Shown here piece after piece: positions 1-9,581 of a stretch of DNA of 64,000 nt. The notes beneath the pieces are model-generated. The model saw nothing but the letters and a program-made list of their open reading frames with translations. It made no database searches and was not told the DNA's origin. The stretch comes from Mallotus nudiflorus. Its lineage: Eukaryota > Streptophyta > Magnoliopsida > Malpighiales > Euphorbiaceae. Both the position numbers and the translations under genes were made by a program. Each line of letters opens with the position of its first letter. The stretch's first letter is position 1. Location of the stretch: assembly GCA_947683625.1 (NCBI GenBank), contig CANTUR010000069.1, forward strand, positions 2,604,001-2,668,000, read 5' to 3'.

Positions 1-1030
1 TGTGAGGAATGTGAGTGATTTAGAAGGAATTTATCCCTCATTAATATGAGAAAGATATCTATAGGCCCCTTGATGAGATAGACTGAATAAAATGCATGGC
101 CATGCTAAAATGAATTGATAAAGAGTTATCATTTTCAGTCTACTTGGAATCAAGTCATAATATTGAATTATATAAGGATGGCATTCTATGCCTTATGTTC
201 AATTAAGATATCATGTGATAAAGGGACAATAAAATTCATTGTAATTAGGTTATGTCGGATTATTGACTTCACATGACTTGGGTAGTCATAATGTCTTGCT
301 AGAGGCCACTTATGGCTTGTAGGCCTATATAGAGATTTAGGCCCACTGCCAATGTTATGTGAACCTACAGGGTCACACACTTAGAACAAGCCCAAAACGG
401 ATATGGGTTTAATAAGCCCAAAATAAACTCTGTGGAAATAAATAATTAAAGTGTTTTATTTATTTATTTATTTGTTTATTTATTTAAGATAAATGTTATT
501 TTAAATAAATAAATAAGATATTATTTTTGATTTATTTTTAAACAAAATCAGAATATAATAAATGGAAAATTACCAAAAGGTTATTGGTAAGTGAAACCCT
601 AACTTGGAGTCTATAAATATGTTATATTCTCTAGGGTTTCACATACTTGTTTTAGCCTCCAAATTCATTTTCTTTCCTCTTAGAAAACAAAGACAGAGTT
701 TTTCCTTTTGTTCTTGATTTGTGAGACAGTCAAGAGGTTGCTAGCACACACACTCAAATTCGTTTTGTGAAGGGCTGTTCGTGTGGATACCTATAGAGGA
801 CGCATCCTTTTGGAGACATCTTGATCTGAACAACCAAGCCAAAAAGCTCGAGGTAAGGTGTCACCGGTGTGAACCTCCTCTCATCCTTCCAGAGAATCTT
901 GCCTCTTCTGCATTTTGGTAAGATTATTAAAACCCTAGATTTAATCAATTAGTCGAATTATATGGATACTGGCTTGGGAACGTGACAAAATTTTAATTTT
1001 TCCGCTGCGTTTGCATCACGGAACCCAACA
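1..1030 (+). repeat. Ty1/copia-like LTR, 5' end outside window
   Basis: The block ends in a CCCAACA terminus directly before an initiator-Met primer site, and has a TATA-like TATAAATA at 612-619. The ending and the internal phrases resemble plant Ty1/copia LTRs as I know them; this is recognition, not an alignment. It shows no similarity to the 3' LTR of the Ty3 element that follows (6270-7203). It is either the 3' LTR of a copia element inserted at the very edge of element A's own 5' LTR, or a swapped LTR. Its start lies left of the window. No credible reading frame is present. Confidence 0.6.
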
Positions 1031-1036
1031 TCAGTT

Positions 1037-1049
1037 TGGTATCAGAGCC
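1037..1049 (+). other. Primer binding site, initiator-Met tRNA type (element A)
   Basis: The string TGGTATCAGAGCC is the standard complement of the plant initiator methionine tRNA 3' end, used to prime minus-strand cDNA. It is preceded by TCAG, which matches the expected last bases of the chromovirus LTR (TCA) plus a G, as at 7201-7207. Confidence 0.85.
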
Positions 1050-1700
1050 AAACTTCAAGGTTTGGTTATTTATCATTTAATTTTTGTTCATAATTTCTTC
1101 TTCCTTTTCTTAATTCTTCTCAATTTCAAAAAAAAAAAAAAACCAATCATTGTGTTTTATGCAAAAGGGTTCAAAATCTATCAAAAGACCCTTAATTGAG
1201 TTAGTTTATTCAATTTCCATATCTATTGAGAAAACCAAAAAAAAATTGTTACTTTGTTTTAATTCAGAATTGTGTTTTGGTTGTGTTTGTGGGTTTATAA
1301 TTCAAATTTGACTTCTTTTGTTAATTTTCATTGTGTACGATTTCTTGGCTTCTAAAAATTGGGTTTTTCTTGATTTTGAGCTAAGTTTTGTTCACTTGCT
1401 TATTTTCTTGTTTATTTGATTCGTGAATAGTCACTTTGAATTTTAAGTTTAATTTGATTTTTGTGATTGTAATGTTGAGTTGATTGAGCAATTTTTGCAT
1501 AATTTGCATTAGTTTTATTAGAACTGAGATTTGGGGAATTTGAGTAGTAAAAGGCGAGTGGTGAGCTCATAAAAGGGTAAGAGCCTTATTGAGTGAAACA
1601 CGAGTGTGAGTGACATTTAAATTGAGTGAAACACGTAAGGGAGTGTTTGGTGAGATCTTTTTATTGCTACTAATAATTTCTTGTAGGAAAAATTAAAGCA
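1050..1700 (+). other. Untranslated leader of element A
   Basis: About 650 bases separate the primer site from the gag start. The first 60-70 bases align with the leader at 7220-7290. Near the end the block GAGTGAAACACG occurs twice (about 1591 and 1624), the second copy continuing into a TAAGGGAGTG tail. The same block occurs in the leaders of the other two related elements. No coding potential is seen; a poly-A run lies at about 1127-1141. Confidence 0.7.
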
Positions 1701-2843
1701 ATGACTCAAGAAGGTGAAGAAGGAATGCCCGATCAAAAGATGTACATGAAATCCATGATCCAATTGTTTGACAAGTTGAGACTAGATTTGGTAAACCAAA
1801 TTGGAGACTTGGCAGACCGAATAGACAAGATAGAGTCAAGTCATCATGGAGATGCTAGTATAATCAATACTAGAACCCGTGGGAGACATGAACAAGAGGA
1901 TGACAAACAAACATCCAATTCAGGCAGAAACGGGCGTGCAAGAGTTGATATCAACTTGGGAAGCATTAAGATGAAAATTCCAAGCTTTCAAGGCAAAAGT
2001 GATGCCGAAGCCTATTTGGAGTGGGAGAAAAAAGTGGAGTTCATCTTTGAGTGCCATCAATATTCAGAAGAAAAGAAGGTGAAGCTAGCTGCCGTAGAGT
2101 TTACCGATTATGCACTTGTTTGGTGGGATCAATTGGTGACTAGTAGAAGAAGGAACCATGATTGACCTATTGAGACATGGGAGGAGATGAAGGCAATCAT
2201 GCGCAAGAGGTTTGTTCCTACACACTATTATAGAGAATTGTATAATAAACTTCAAAACCTTGTGCAAGGATATAAAAGTGTAGAGGAGTACCATCAAGCA
2301 ATGGAGATAACTATGATTAGAGCAAATATTGATGAAGACCGTGAGGCAACAATGGCAAGGTTTTTGCATGGGCTGAATAGAAATATAGTCGACTTAGTGG
2401 AATTACATCACTATGTTGACATGGATGATATATTGCACATGGCGATCAAGATTGAGAAGCAATTAAAGTTCAAGAATTCCAAAGGCAATTCAACTTCTTC
2501 TAGTGCTTCATGGAAGTCAAATTGGAAGAATGGAGATAAGAGCTTCACTAAGGCAAAATTTGACAACAACAAAGGAGGAAACGAAGGGGGCAATGCCAAG
2601 ACCAAAGACAAAAGTGAAACTCAAACTAAACAATCTCGTGATGTTCAATGTTTTAAATGTTTGGGTTATGGGCATATCTCTTCTAACTGCCCAAATAAGT
2701 GCACCATGACGATGAGGGGTAGCGAAGTCTTTAGTGAAAGTGATGATGATGAGTGCAATTTGGAGATGCCTGAGCTTGAGGATGCAAGTGATGATGAGGC
2801 TGTACAAAGTCCATCACATGGGGAATTGCTTGTTACAAGGTGA
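1701..2843 (+). pseudogene. gag: Gag of element A, one in-frame stop
   Basis: This encodes the capsid/nucleocapsid precursor that packages element RNA into virus-like particles in the cytoplasm. The ATG at 1701 follows the leader. A retrotransposon-gag domain lies around 1970-2440, with the typical run PSFQGKSDAEAYLEWEKK and a WWDQL motif. A CCHC zinc knuckle (C-X2-C-X4-H-X4-C) lies at 2649-2690, followed by an acidic tail. A TGA at 2163-2165 interrupts an otherwise continuous frame of about 380 codons; the next ATG is at 2187. The minus-strand element B carries the closest relative in the window. Confidence 0.88.
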
Positions 2844-3235
2844 ATCATGAATGTGCAAACCAAGATGGAGGATGAGGCATAACGTGAGAACATCTTTCAC
2901 ACTAGATGCAAGGTGCAAGATAAGGTATGTTGGCGGTAGTTGGACAAATGTAGCTAGCACCATGTTAGTTGAGAAATTGCATTTATATACCATGAATCAC
3001 CCTAGGCCTTACACATTGCAATGGCTGAATGATTATGGGGGAGATAAAAGTAACTAAACAAGTGAAGATAGCATTTTCCATAAGCAAATATGAAGATGAA
3101 GTATTGTGTGATGTAGTGCCTATGCAAGCTTGTCATATTCTTTTGGGGCGTCCTTGGCAATATGATAGGAGGGCTAATCATAATGGGTTTTCTAATAGAT
3201 ATTCTTTTGTAATGAATAATGTACCCATTACTTAA
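2844..3235 (+). pseudogene. Aspartic protease of element A, active site lost
   Basis: The retroviral-type aspartic protease would cut the Gag-Pol precursor. The region reads in two frames after gag: one containing VGGSWTNVAST (about 2929) and, from about 3029, one containing the C-terminal HILLGRPWQYDR. Element B shows the family form IIDGGSCTN. In A a small deletion just before this point removes the catalytic Asp, leaving VGGSWTN, and shifts the frame. The protein could not have been active. The identification rests on the flanking conserved segments and the position between gag and RT. Confidence 0.75.
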
Positions 3236-3536
3236 ACCTTTAATCCCTAAAGAAGTGTATGAGGACCAAAAAGTCCTAAAGCAAAGATTTGAAGAGTTTG
3301 AAAAAGAAAAAGCAATAAAAAGAGAGAGAGAGAGTTTGCATAAAAAAGAAAAGGCAAACAAGCAAAAGGAGAGCTGTGAGAAAAGAAATGAGAGGAGTGA
3401 GCAAATAGTGGAAAAAGGAGAGCTTGAGGGGATGCACAATGAGAAAAAAAAGAGTGATGTGCATGCAAAAGGAGAGTTGAGTGTGAATAAGGTAAAACAA
3501 GAGAGAAAAGCAAGTTTTTATGCAAAATAAAAAGAT
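3236..3536 (+). pseudogene. Charged protease-RT linker of element A
   Basis: In the RT frame this stretch encodes about 100 residues dominated by Lys and Glu, predicted as a helical or coiled linker. A TAA at 3528-3530 separates it from the RT frame. The equivalent linker of element B has the same character (around 13298-13400 on the minus strand). Several minus-strand open frames here are shadows of the purine-rich coding strand. Confidence 0.6.
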
Positions 3537-4476
3537 GTGAGGAAAGCTTTACTTTTAAGGCAGCCTATGCTTGTACTTGTTTACAAGGAATCTTATTTGA
3601 GCTCTAATGATCTTGACCCTTCTTTGCCTAGTTCTTTTGTGAGATTATTGCAGGAATTTCAAGACGTGTTTCCTGATGATATTCCTAGTGGTTTGCCGCC
3701 AATAAGAGGAATAGAGCATCAAATTGACTTTGTACCTAGTGCTACAATTCCAAATAGACCCGCATATAGATGCAATCCTGAGGAAACCAAAGATTTACAA
3801 AGGCAAGTTGAGGATCTTATAAACAAAGGTTACATTAGAGAAAGCATGAGCCCGTGTGCCGTTCCGATTTTACTTGTGCCTAAGAAGGATGGCACTTGGA
3901 GAATGTGTGTTGATTGTCGTGCAATTAACAAAATAACGATAAAGTATCATCATCCTATTCCTAGGTTAGATGATATACTTGCTGAGTTGCATGGGGCTGT
4001 TATATTTTCCAAGATTGATTTGAAAAGTGGTTATCATCAAATTTACATGAAAGAGGGTGATGAGTGGAAAACTGCATTTAAAACAAAATATGGTTTATAT
4101 GAGTGGTTAGTCATGCCTTTTCATTTAATTAATGAACCTAGCACTTTTATGAGATTAATGAACCATGTTTTGCATGCTTTCATTGGAAAATTTATGGTTG
4201 TTTATTTTGATGATATACTTATATATAATGAATCTTTGGAAGAGCATATTGAACATGTGCATTTGGTTTTGGAAGTGCTACGTAAGGAATGTTTTGTATG
4301 CTAACTTCAAAAAGTGTAGTTTTTGCACACATAAGCTTGTTTTCTTAGGCTTTGTTGTTAGTGCAAAAGGAATAAAGGTAGATGAAGAGAAGGTTAAGGC
4401 AATTAAAGACTGGCCTACACCTAAAGGAGTTATTGATGTGCGAAGTTTTCATGGTCTTGCAAGCTTTTATAGGTGA
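3537..4476 (+). pseudogene. Reverse transcriptase of element A, frameshifted
   Basis: RT copies element RNA into cDNA. Visible signatures in order are IRGIEHQIDF, the LVPKKDGTWRMCVD fingers motif, FSKIDLKSGYHQI (with the first catalytic Asp), and the palm box [10 protein letters not shown] (the YxDD motif, intact, around 4196-4230). The frame breaks near 4290-4300 and continues one frame over with KCSFCTHKLVFLGFVVS and the FHGLASFYR thumb. A TGA at 4474-4476 sits at an Arg position of the family, consistent with CGA to TGA decay. The wording places it close to plant chromovirus RTs. Confidence 0.88.
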
Positions 4477-4990
4477 TTTGTGAGGGATTTTAGTACCATT
4501 ACAGCGCCATTGACCGAAGTCATTAAGAAAAATGTTGGCTTTAAGTGGGGAGAAGCACAAGAACAAGCATTTAACATGCTTAAGGATAAGTTGACATCTG
4601 CTCCTTTACTTACTCTACCTAATTTTTCTAAAACATTTGAAATTGAATGTGATACTTCAGGTTTTGGAATTAGGGCTGTTCTAATGCAAGATGGACAACC
4701 AATTGCTTATTTTAGTGAAAATTTAAATGGTGCAAGCTTGAAGTACCCCACTTATGATAAAGAGATGTATGCCTTAGTTCGTGCTCTGGAGACATGGCAG
4801 CATTATTTATTACCTAAAGAGTTCATGATACATACTAATCATGAATCCTTGAAGCACTTGAAGGGGAAAAATAAGCTTAACAAATGACATGATAGGTGGA
4901 GTGAATTCATTGAGTCATTTCCTTATGTCATTAAATACAAGCAAGGTAAAAAGAATGTTGTGGCTGATGCATTTTCAAGAAGGTATACTT
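4477..4990 (+). pseudogene. RNase H of element A
   Basis: This domain would remove the RNA strand after reverse transcription. The core shows [25 protein letters not shown] and [20 protein letters not shown], the usual Ty3 RNase H order, followed by [13 protein letters not shown] and a connection segment ending in [14 protein letters not shown] at 4885-4887 interrupts it at a normally Arg position. It is in the same frame as the integrase that follows. Confidence 0.85.
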
Positions 4991-6489
4991 TACTTGCTTC
5001 TTTAGATGCCAAATTACTAGGATTTGAATATATAAAAGAGTTATATGAGAATGACAGTGATTTTGGTAGTGTTTATCATGCATGTGAAAATATTGCTTTT
5101 GAAAAGTTTTATAGGCATGATGGTTACTTGTTTAAAGAGAAACGGTTGTGTGTTCCTAACTGTTCTATGCGTGAATTACTTGTTCGTGAAGCATATGAGG
5201 GTGGTTTAATGGGACATTTTGGAATAGCCAAGACTTTAGATGTTTTACATGATCACTTTTATTGGCCTAACATGAAAAAAGATGTTGTTAGAATTTGTGA
5301 TAAGTGAATTGTGTGTAAACAAGCTAAGTCTAAGTTAAAACCACATGGTTTGTATATGCCTTTACTGGTGCCTAGTTCACCTTGGATTGATATTTCCATG
5401 GATTTTGTGCTTGGTTTACCTAGGACTAGGCAAGGACATGATTCAATAGATGTTATTGTAGATAGGTTTTCTAAAATGGCTCACTTTATAGTATGTAGAA
5501 AAACTAATGATGCACAACATGTTGTGGATTTGTTCTTTAAAGAGATTGTTCATTTGCATGGCATGCCTAGAACAATTATGAGTGATAGAGATGCTAAAAT
5601 TTTAAGCTACTTCTGGAAGACTTTATGGGGTAAATTGGGCACTAAATTTTTATTTTCTACAACCTATCATCCACAAACTGATGGGCAAACTGAGGTAGTT
5701 AATAGAACTTTATCTCAATTACTAAGAACCATGGTTAGGCATAATTTGAAATCATGGGAAGATTGCTTCCCACATATTGAATTTGCATATAATCGTAGTG
5801 TGCATTCTTCTACCAATTTTTGTCCTTTTGAGATTGTTTATGGTTTTATTCCATCGAGTCCTTTAGATTTGATTGCTTTACCTTTGAGTGAACAAGTAAA
5901 TCTAGATAGAAAGAAGAAGGCAGAATTTGTGAAGTCCTTACATGAAAAGGTGTGAGCAAATCTTGAAAGAAAGAATGAGCAATATGCTAAACATGCAAAC
6001 AAGGGGCGCATAAAAGTTGTATTTGAACCAGGTGATTGGGTTTGGGTACATTTGCGTAAAGAAAGGTTTCCTACTTAACGGAAATCTAAGTTAATGCCCC
6101 GTGGTGATGGACCCTTCCAAGTTTTAGAACGCATCAATGACAATACTTATAAGATTGACTTACCCGGTGAGTATGGTGTAAGTGCTACATTTAATGTTGC
6201 TGATTTATCTCTTTTTTATTTTAATGTAGGTGCTGATTCAAGGACGAATCATCTTGAGGAAGGGGGGAATAATGCAACCAAGCTAAGCAAGCCCATTAAA
6301 CCAAGTGATCCATTGCATTTTAAGGGACCAATGACAAGATCAAGGACAAAGAAGTTCAAACAAGCATTGAATTTTCTTGTCTTTCACATTATAAGCAAGT
6401 TGGTGGATTTGACTACAAGTACAAGCTTGGAGCCGCATGATGAAGAATTCAAGCTAATTAGCTTAATTTCCTATTTTGAAATTAATTAG
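4960..6489 (+). pseudogene. Integrase of element A, running into the 3' LTR
   Basis: Integrase inserts the cDNA into chromatin. The N-terminal HHCC zinc domain (GHFG...HDHFYWP...) lies around 5205-5330, but its first Cys codon is now TGA (5305-5307). The catalytic core keeps all three acidic positions: [15 protein letters not shown] and TEVVNR. A GPY/F-type module (DGPFQVLERINDNTYKIDLP) lies near 6106-6165. Stops occur at 5953-5955 and 6076-6078. The C-terminus passes the polypurine tract at 6256-6269 and ends at 6489 inside the LTR, with a basic GPMTRSRTKK stretch. No clear chromodomain was seen. Confidence 0.87.
6256..6269 (+). other. Polypurine tract of element A
   Basis: GAGGAAGGGGGGAA lies immediately before the 3' LTR and would prime plus-strand cDNA synthesis. 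It is inside the integrase reading frame. The same tract in element B (minus strand, plus-strand coordinates about 10441-10454) occupies the identical coding position. Confidence 0.75.
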
Positions 6490-7203
6490 CTTGAATTGGA
6501 CGAATTTGGAAGTTGTTTTTTTTTCTATTTTGGAGTCAATAAGGAAGATTCAAGAAGATTCTAGAAGATATGAGAAGATTCAAGGATATTCCAAGTCAAA
6601 GTCAACAAGTCAACAAGTTAAAGTCAAAGTCAAATAGTCAACAAGTCAAAGTCAAGGATCAATGGTCAACATGTGACATGGCATGCTTCTATTCTTAGTT
6701 GTCATGAGTTGTCATTTTACTTAGTTGTCATGACTTGTAATGAGTTGTCAATTTTGACTTTTCAAAGATGAGTTGTCATGAGTTGTCATATTTTGAAGGA
6801 AATCTCCTTAATTAAGGATTTTCCTATATAGGTATCTTTGGGAATAAGGAATAGAACCTCTTCCTTCAAGGATTAGGTTGTTTATATGCCTATATAAGGG
6901 CTAACCCTATGACATACGAATTAATTCATTGAAATATTAAAAGTGAGGTTTTTCCTTAAACTTTGTTCTTTTAAAACTTTGCAAGTTTACTTGAATTATT
7001 TCACTTCTACCTTTCATTATAATTTCTAGGTTAGATTAAACTTAGAATTGTATGATTTTTCATCTTATAATAGCTAAGTATCTTGCTTCACTTTAATAAG
7101 CAAGGGGTTTAGCTCCATCAACACAACTATCTTTGATGATCCTTGGGCTAATATTCAAAGTTTGATTCGCGTTCTATCTTTGTTATAGGTAGGGTTCGTA
7201 TAA
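6270..7203 (+). repeat. LTR of element A family, + orientation
   Basis: The 934-bp LTR begins TAATGCAACC (degenerate TG) after the polypurine tract and ends GTTCGTATAA (degenerate TCA) just before a new primer site. TATATAAG at 6891-6898 is a plausible core promoter. Boundaries are supported by an inverted copy at 8249-9200 and a solo LTR at 46125-46879 with clean TSDs. Positions 6270-6489 also encode the integrase tail. The U3 part holds GTCAA repeats. Confidence 0.85.
6594..6670 (+). promoter_or_regulatory. GTCAA/TTGAC (W-box core) array in U3
   Basis: Nine GTCAA pentamers occur in about 77 bases, roughly 220-300 bases upstream of TATATAAG. The complement TTGAC is the core of the W-box bound by plant WRKY factors. 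The array recurs in the inverted LTR and in the solo LTR. Regulatory function is inference. Confidence 0.5.
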
Positions 7204-7206
7204 GTT

Positions 7207-7219
7207 TGGTATCAGAGCC
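7207..7219 (+). other. Second initiator-Met primer binding site
   Basis: TGGTATCAGAGCC follows the LTR end at 7203 with the same GTTT spacing as at 1034-1037. The LTR at 6270-7203 therefore acts, by position, both as 3' LTR of A and as 5' LTR of the gag fragment that follows. Confidence 0.85.
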
Positions 7220-7424
7220 TGGTTCAAGGTTTGGTTATGTATCCTTTAATTTTTATGTGTTATATATTCTTTTCTTCTTCACAATTCTTCATATATTAAA
7301 AAAAAAACAAAAAAAAAATTGAGTGAAACACGAGAGCATTCACATCCTTGAGTGTAAACACGTAAGGGAGTGCCTTATGAGGATTTTTTTTCTTTCTATA
7401 TCTTTTCAAAACTATTTTTTTTAG
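7220..7424 (+). other. Leader before the second gag fragment
   Basis: It aligns with A's leader directly after the primer site, but is much shorter (about 205 versus 650 bases). It carries two copies of the GAGTG-(T)AAACACG block (about 7321 and 7350), the second followed by TAAGGGAGTG. No coding potential is seen. Confidence 0.6.
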
Positions 7425-8301
7425 CATGGACATGCCTTATTTTCTTGGTGGGGATGATCCTTTGGTTTACTTGAAATGAGTGCAACAAATGGAGGAGATA
7501 TGTGATTCTCTTCAAATAAGTGTTTTTAAAAAGTGTAGACTTGCTTCTAATAAATTTGTGGGTCATGTAGCTATATGGTGGGAAGATTTGATGGTAAATG
7601 AGGTTAGAAATTGGGAGTTAATGAAAAGGTTAATGTCTAGATATTTCATTCCTCATGATGTTAGGAATAAATTTAATCTTAAATTAGAAAGACTTAAACA
7701 AGGTGATGTTTTAACTGTTGATGATTATGCTAAAAAGTTTAAGTTTTTTGTAATTGTAAGTGATTTAGGTGAATCTGAAGGACAGAAAATTACAAGATTC
7801 ATAAATGGGCTTAAGAGTGAAATTAGATAAGATCTTATGTTTGTGGTACAATTACAACTTAATTTGTCTTTGAATGATGTAATTTCACTTGCTTTAGATA
7901 GAGAGAGTTGGAGTAATAAGGTTGATAATCAAAGTGGTGCTAATGCTAAAGTGGTGTTAAGTGATCATAAGAAGAAGCATGAGGATCAATTATGTGATCA
8001 AGCTAATAAAGTGGAGGAGAGCATTATTCATGAAGAGAAGCTTGAAAAAGAAGTGGTTCTGTGTGAGGAGATCAAAATAGAGTGCACCAAGAATAGTGAC
8101 TTTATTGAAGTCATTGAAGATAATAAGGATTGTTTACAAAGTTTTGAGCAATCTAGTGAAAATGTGCAAGGATTAACTCATGAAGAGGTAAACCAAGAAG
8201 TTTGTGCACAAAAAAAAGAGGAGGATAACAAGCTGGTTATTCATCATGATTATGCTAACAACTCTACCTATAAAAGAGATAGAACGCGAATCCAACTTTG
8301 A
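7425..8301 (+). pseudogene. gag: Gag fragment between head-to-head LTRs
   Basis: The frame begins MDMPYFLGGDDPLVYLK, meets a TGA at about 7477-7479, continues from 7480 to a stop at 7828-7830, and resumes at 7837 in the same frame. The retrotransposon-gag domain includes a HVAIWWEDLM motif and an FINGLKSE segment. It is clearly more distant from A's gag than B's is. After about 7930 the sequence is acidic and Lys-rich with no zinc knuckle. The last ~50 bases lie in the inverted LTR, so the C-terminus is replaced. No protease or RT follows. Confidence 0.7.
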
Positions 8302-9200
8302 AATCGTTGCCCAAGATCATCAAGATGAGGTTGTGAAGATGGAGCTAAACCCCTTGCTTATTAAAGTGAAGCAAGATACTTAGCTATTATAAGATGAACA
8401 ATCACACAATTCTAAGTTTAATCTAACCTAGCAATTGTAATGAAAGGTAGAAGTGAAACAATTCAAGTAAACTTGCAAAGTTTCAAAGGAACAAAGTTCA
8501 AGGAAAAAACCTCACTTTTAATATTTCAATGCTTCCATTCGTATGTCATAGGGTTAGCCCTTATATAGGCATGTAAACAACCTAATCCTTGAAGGAAAAG
8601 GTTCTATTCCTTATTCCCAAAGATACCTATATAGGAAAATCCTTAATTAAGGAGATTTCCTTCAAAATATGACAACTCATGACAACTCATCTTTGAAAAG
8701 TCAAAATTGACAACTCATTACAAGTCATGACAACTAAGTAAAATGACAACTCATGATAACTAAGAATAGAAGCATGCCATGTCACATGTTGACCATTGAT
8801 CCTTGACTTTGACTTATTAACTATTTGACTTTGACTTTGACTTGTTGACTTATTGACTTTGACTTGTTGACTTATTGACTTTGACTTGGAATATCCTTGA
8901 ATCTTCTCATATCTTCTTGAATCTTCCTTATTGACTCCAAAATAGAAAAAAAAACAACTTCCAAATTCGTCCAATTCAAGCTAATTAATTTCAGAATAGG
9001 AAATTAAGCTAATTAGCTTGAATTCTTCATCATGTGGCTCCAAGCTTGTATTTGTAGTCAAATCCACCAACTTGCTTATAATGTGAAAGACAAGCAAATT
9101 CAATGCTCGTTTGAACTTCTTTGTCCTTTATCTTTTCATTAGTCCCTCAAAATGCAATGGATCACTTGGTTTGATGGGCTTGCTTAGCTTGGTTGCATCA
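8249..9200 (-). repeat. Inverted copy of element A LTR
   Basis: Read on the minus strand this matches 6270-7203 over essentially its whole length, from TGATGCAACC at 9200 to its U5 end around 8249. The two arms are far more alike than the decayed coding regions suggest (most stretches differ by only occasional bases). It includes the promoter TATA (8560-8567 on the + strand) and a TTGAC array (8789-8887) with extra repeat units. Its left boundary is blurred by about 3 bases. Confidence 0.85.
8789..8887 (-). promoter_or_regulatory. Expanded TTGAC (W-box core) array in inverted LTR
   Basis: The + strand shows a run of TTGACT units spaced 6-10 bases apart, plus one TTGACC. Compared with 6594-6670 it has gained repeat units of the form GACTTGTTGACTTATT. 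Function as a WRKY-responsive enhancer is inference. Confidence 0.5.
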
Positions 9201-9581
9201 ATGTCGAGGGTAACTTCACAGAGGCTAATGAAGTTGGGACTTCCACTGTGGGAACTAGTACTGATGGTCCATCTGGTGCTTAAGGTCCTTAGCTATCTAG
9301 GCTTACTTGAGGAGACTCGATTACCATGGTTCATAATCTACACACTTATGCTTGGGCTCATCATCATCACTAAGTAGGTCCTCCTTTGTCCTTTATCTTT
9401 TATTTAGTTGTCTAGGCTACCTTGCTATTTGATTATTTTTACTATATTTTTTGTTCTTTTAATTGAGGTTGTTGTAGCTGTAGTTCTGTAGCTTTTGTTA
9501 TGACTATTAATATGTAGTTTTATTATAAGTGCTGATAGCTTGATAGCCCTTACTTTATTTTCAGTTTTGATTGTCTGCTAG
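9201..9581. other. Host sequence between two mobile elements
   Basis: This 381-bp stretch is not recognisably part of either neighbouring retrotransposon and continues, across element B, into 16453 onward. It contains an 88-codon frame (9111-9377) that starts inside the inverted LTR, so that frame is not credible as a gene. It may be upstream exon/intron sequence of the plant-mobile-domain pseudogene, but I recognise no domain in it. Confidence 0.45.

Larger units (their letters stand above)
1034..7203 (+). mobile_element. Element A: degenerate chromovirus-like Ty3/gypsy retrotransposon
   Basis: The order is primer site, leader, gag, protease, RT, RNase H, integrase, polypurine tract, 3' LTR. 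This order (integrase last) defines Ty3/gypsy. The integrase frame runs past the polypurine tract into the LTR, a habit of CRM-type chromoviruses, and the RT and integrase wording is chromovirus-like. No separate chromodomain was recognised, so the exact lineage is left open. Gag has one in-frame stop, the protease region two frame changes, RT one frameshift, and the RNase H/integrase part several stops. The matching 5' LTR is not in the window. Confidence 0.85.

Noticed and set aside
1037..1049. TGGTATCAGAGC strings (also 7207, 16106) as tRNA gene remnants
   Set aside because: Only the 3'-complement is present; positions directly after LTR ends show they are primer binding sites.
3247..3525. 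Minus-strand frames opposite the protease-RT linker (also 3002-3439, 3276-3500)
   Set aside because: They are complements of a purine-rich Lys/Glu coding strand, giving Leu/Phe/Ser-rich shadows without any family resemblance.
9111..9377. 88-codon frame at the end of the inverted LTR
   Set aside because: It begins within the LTR and crosses its border, so it is a chance frame.
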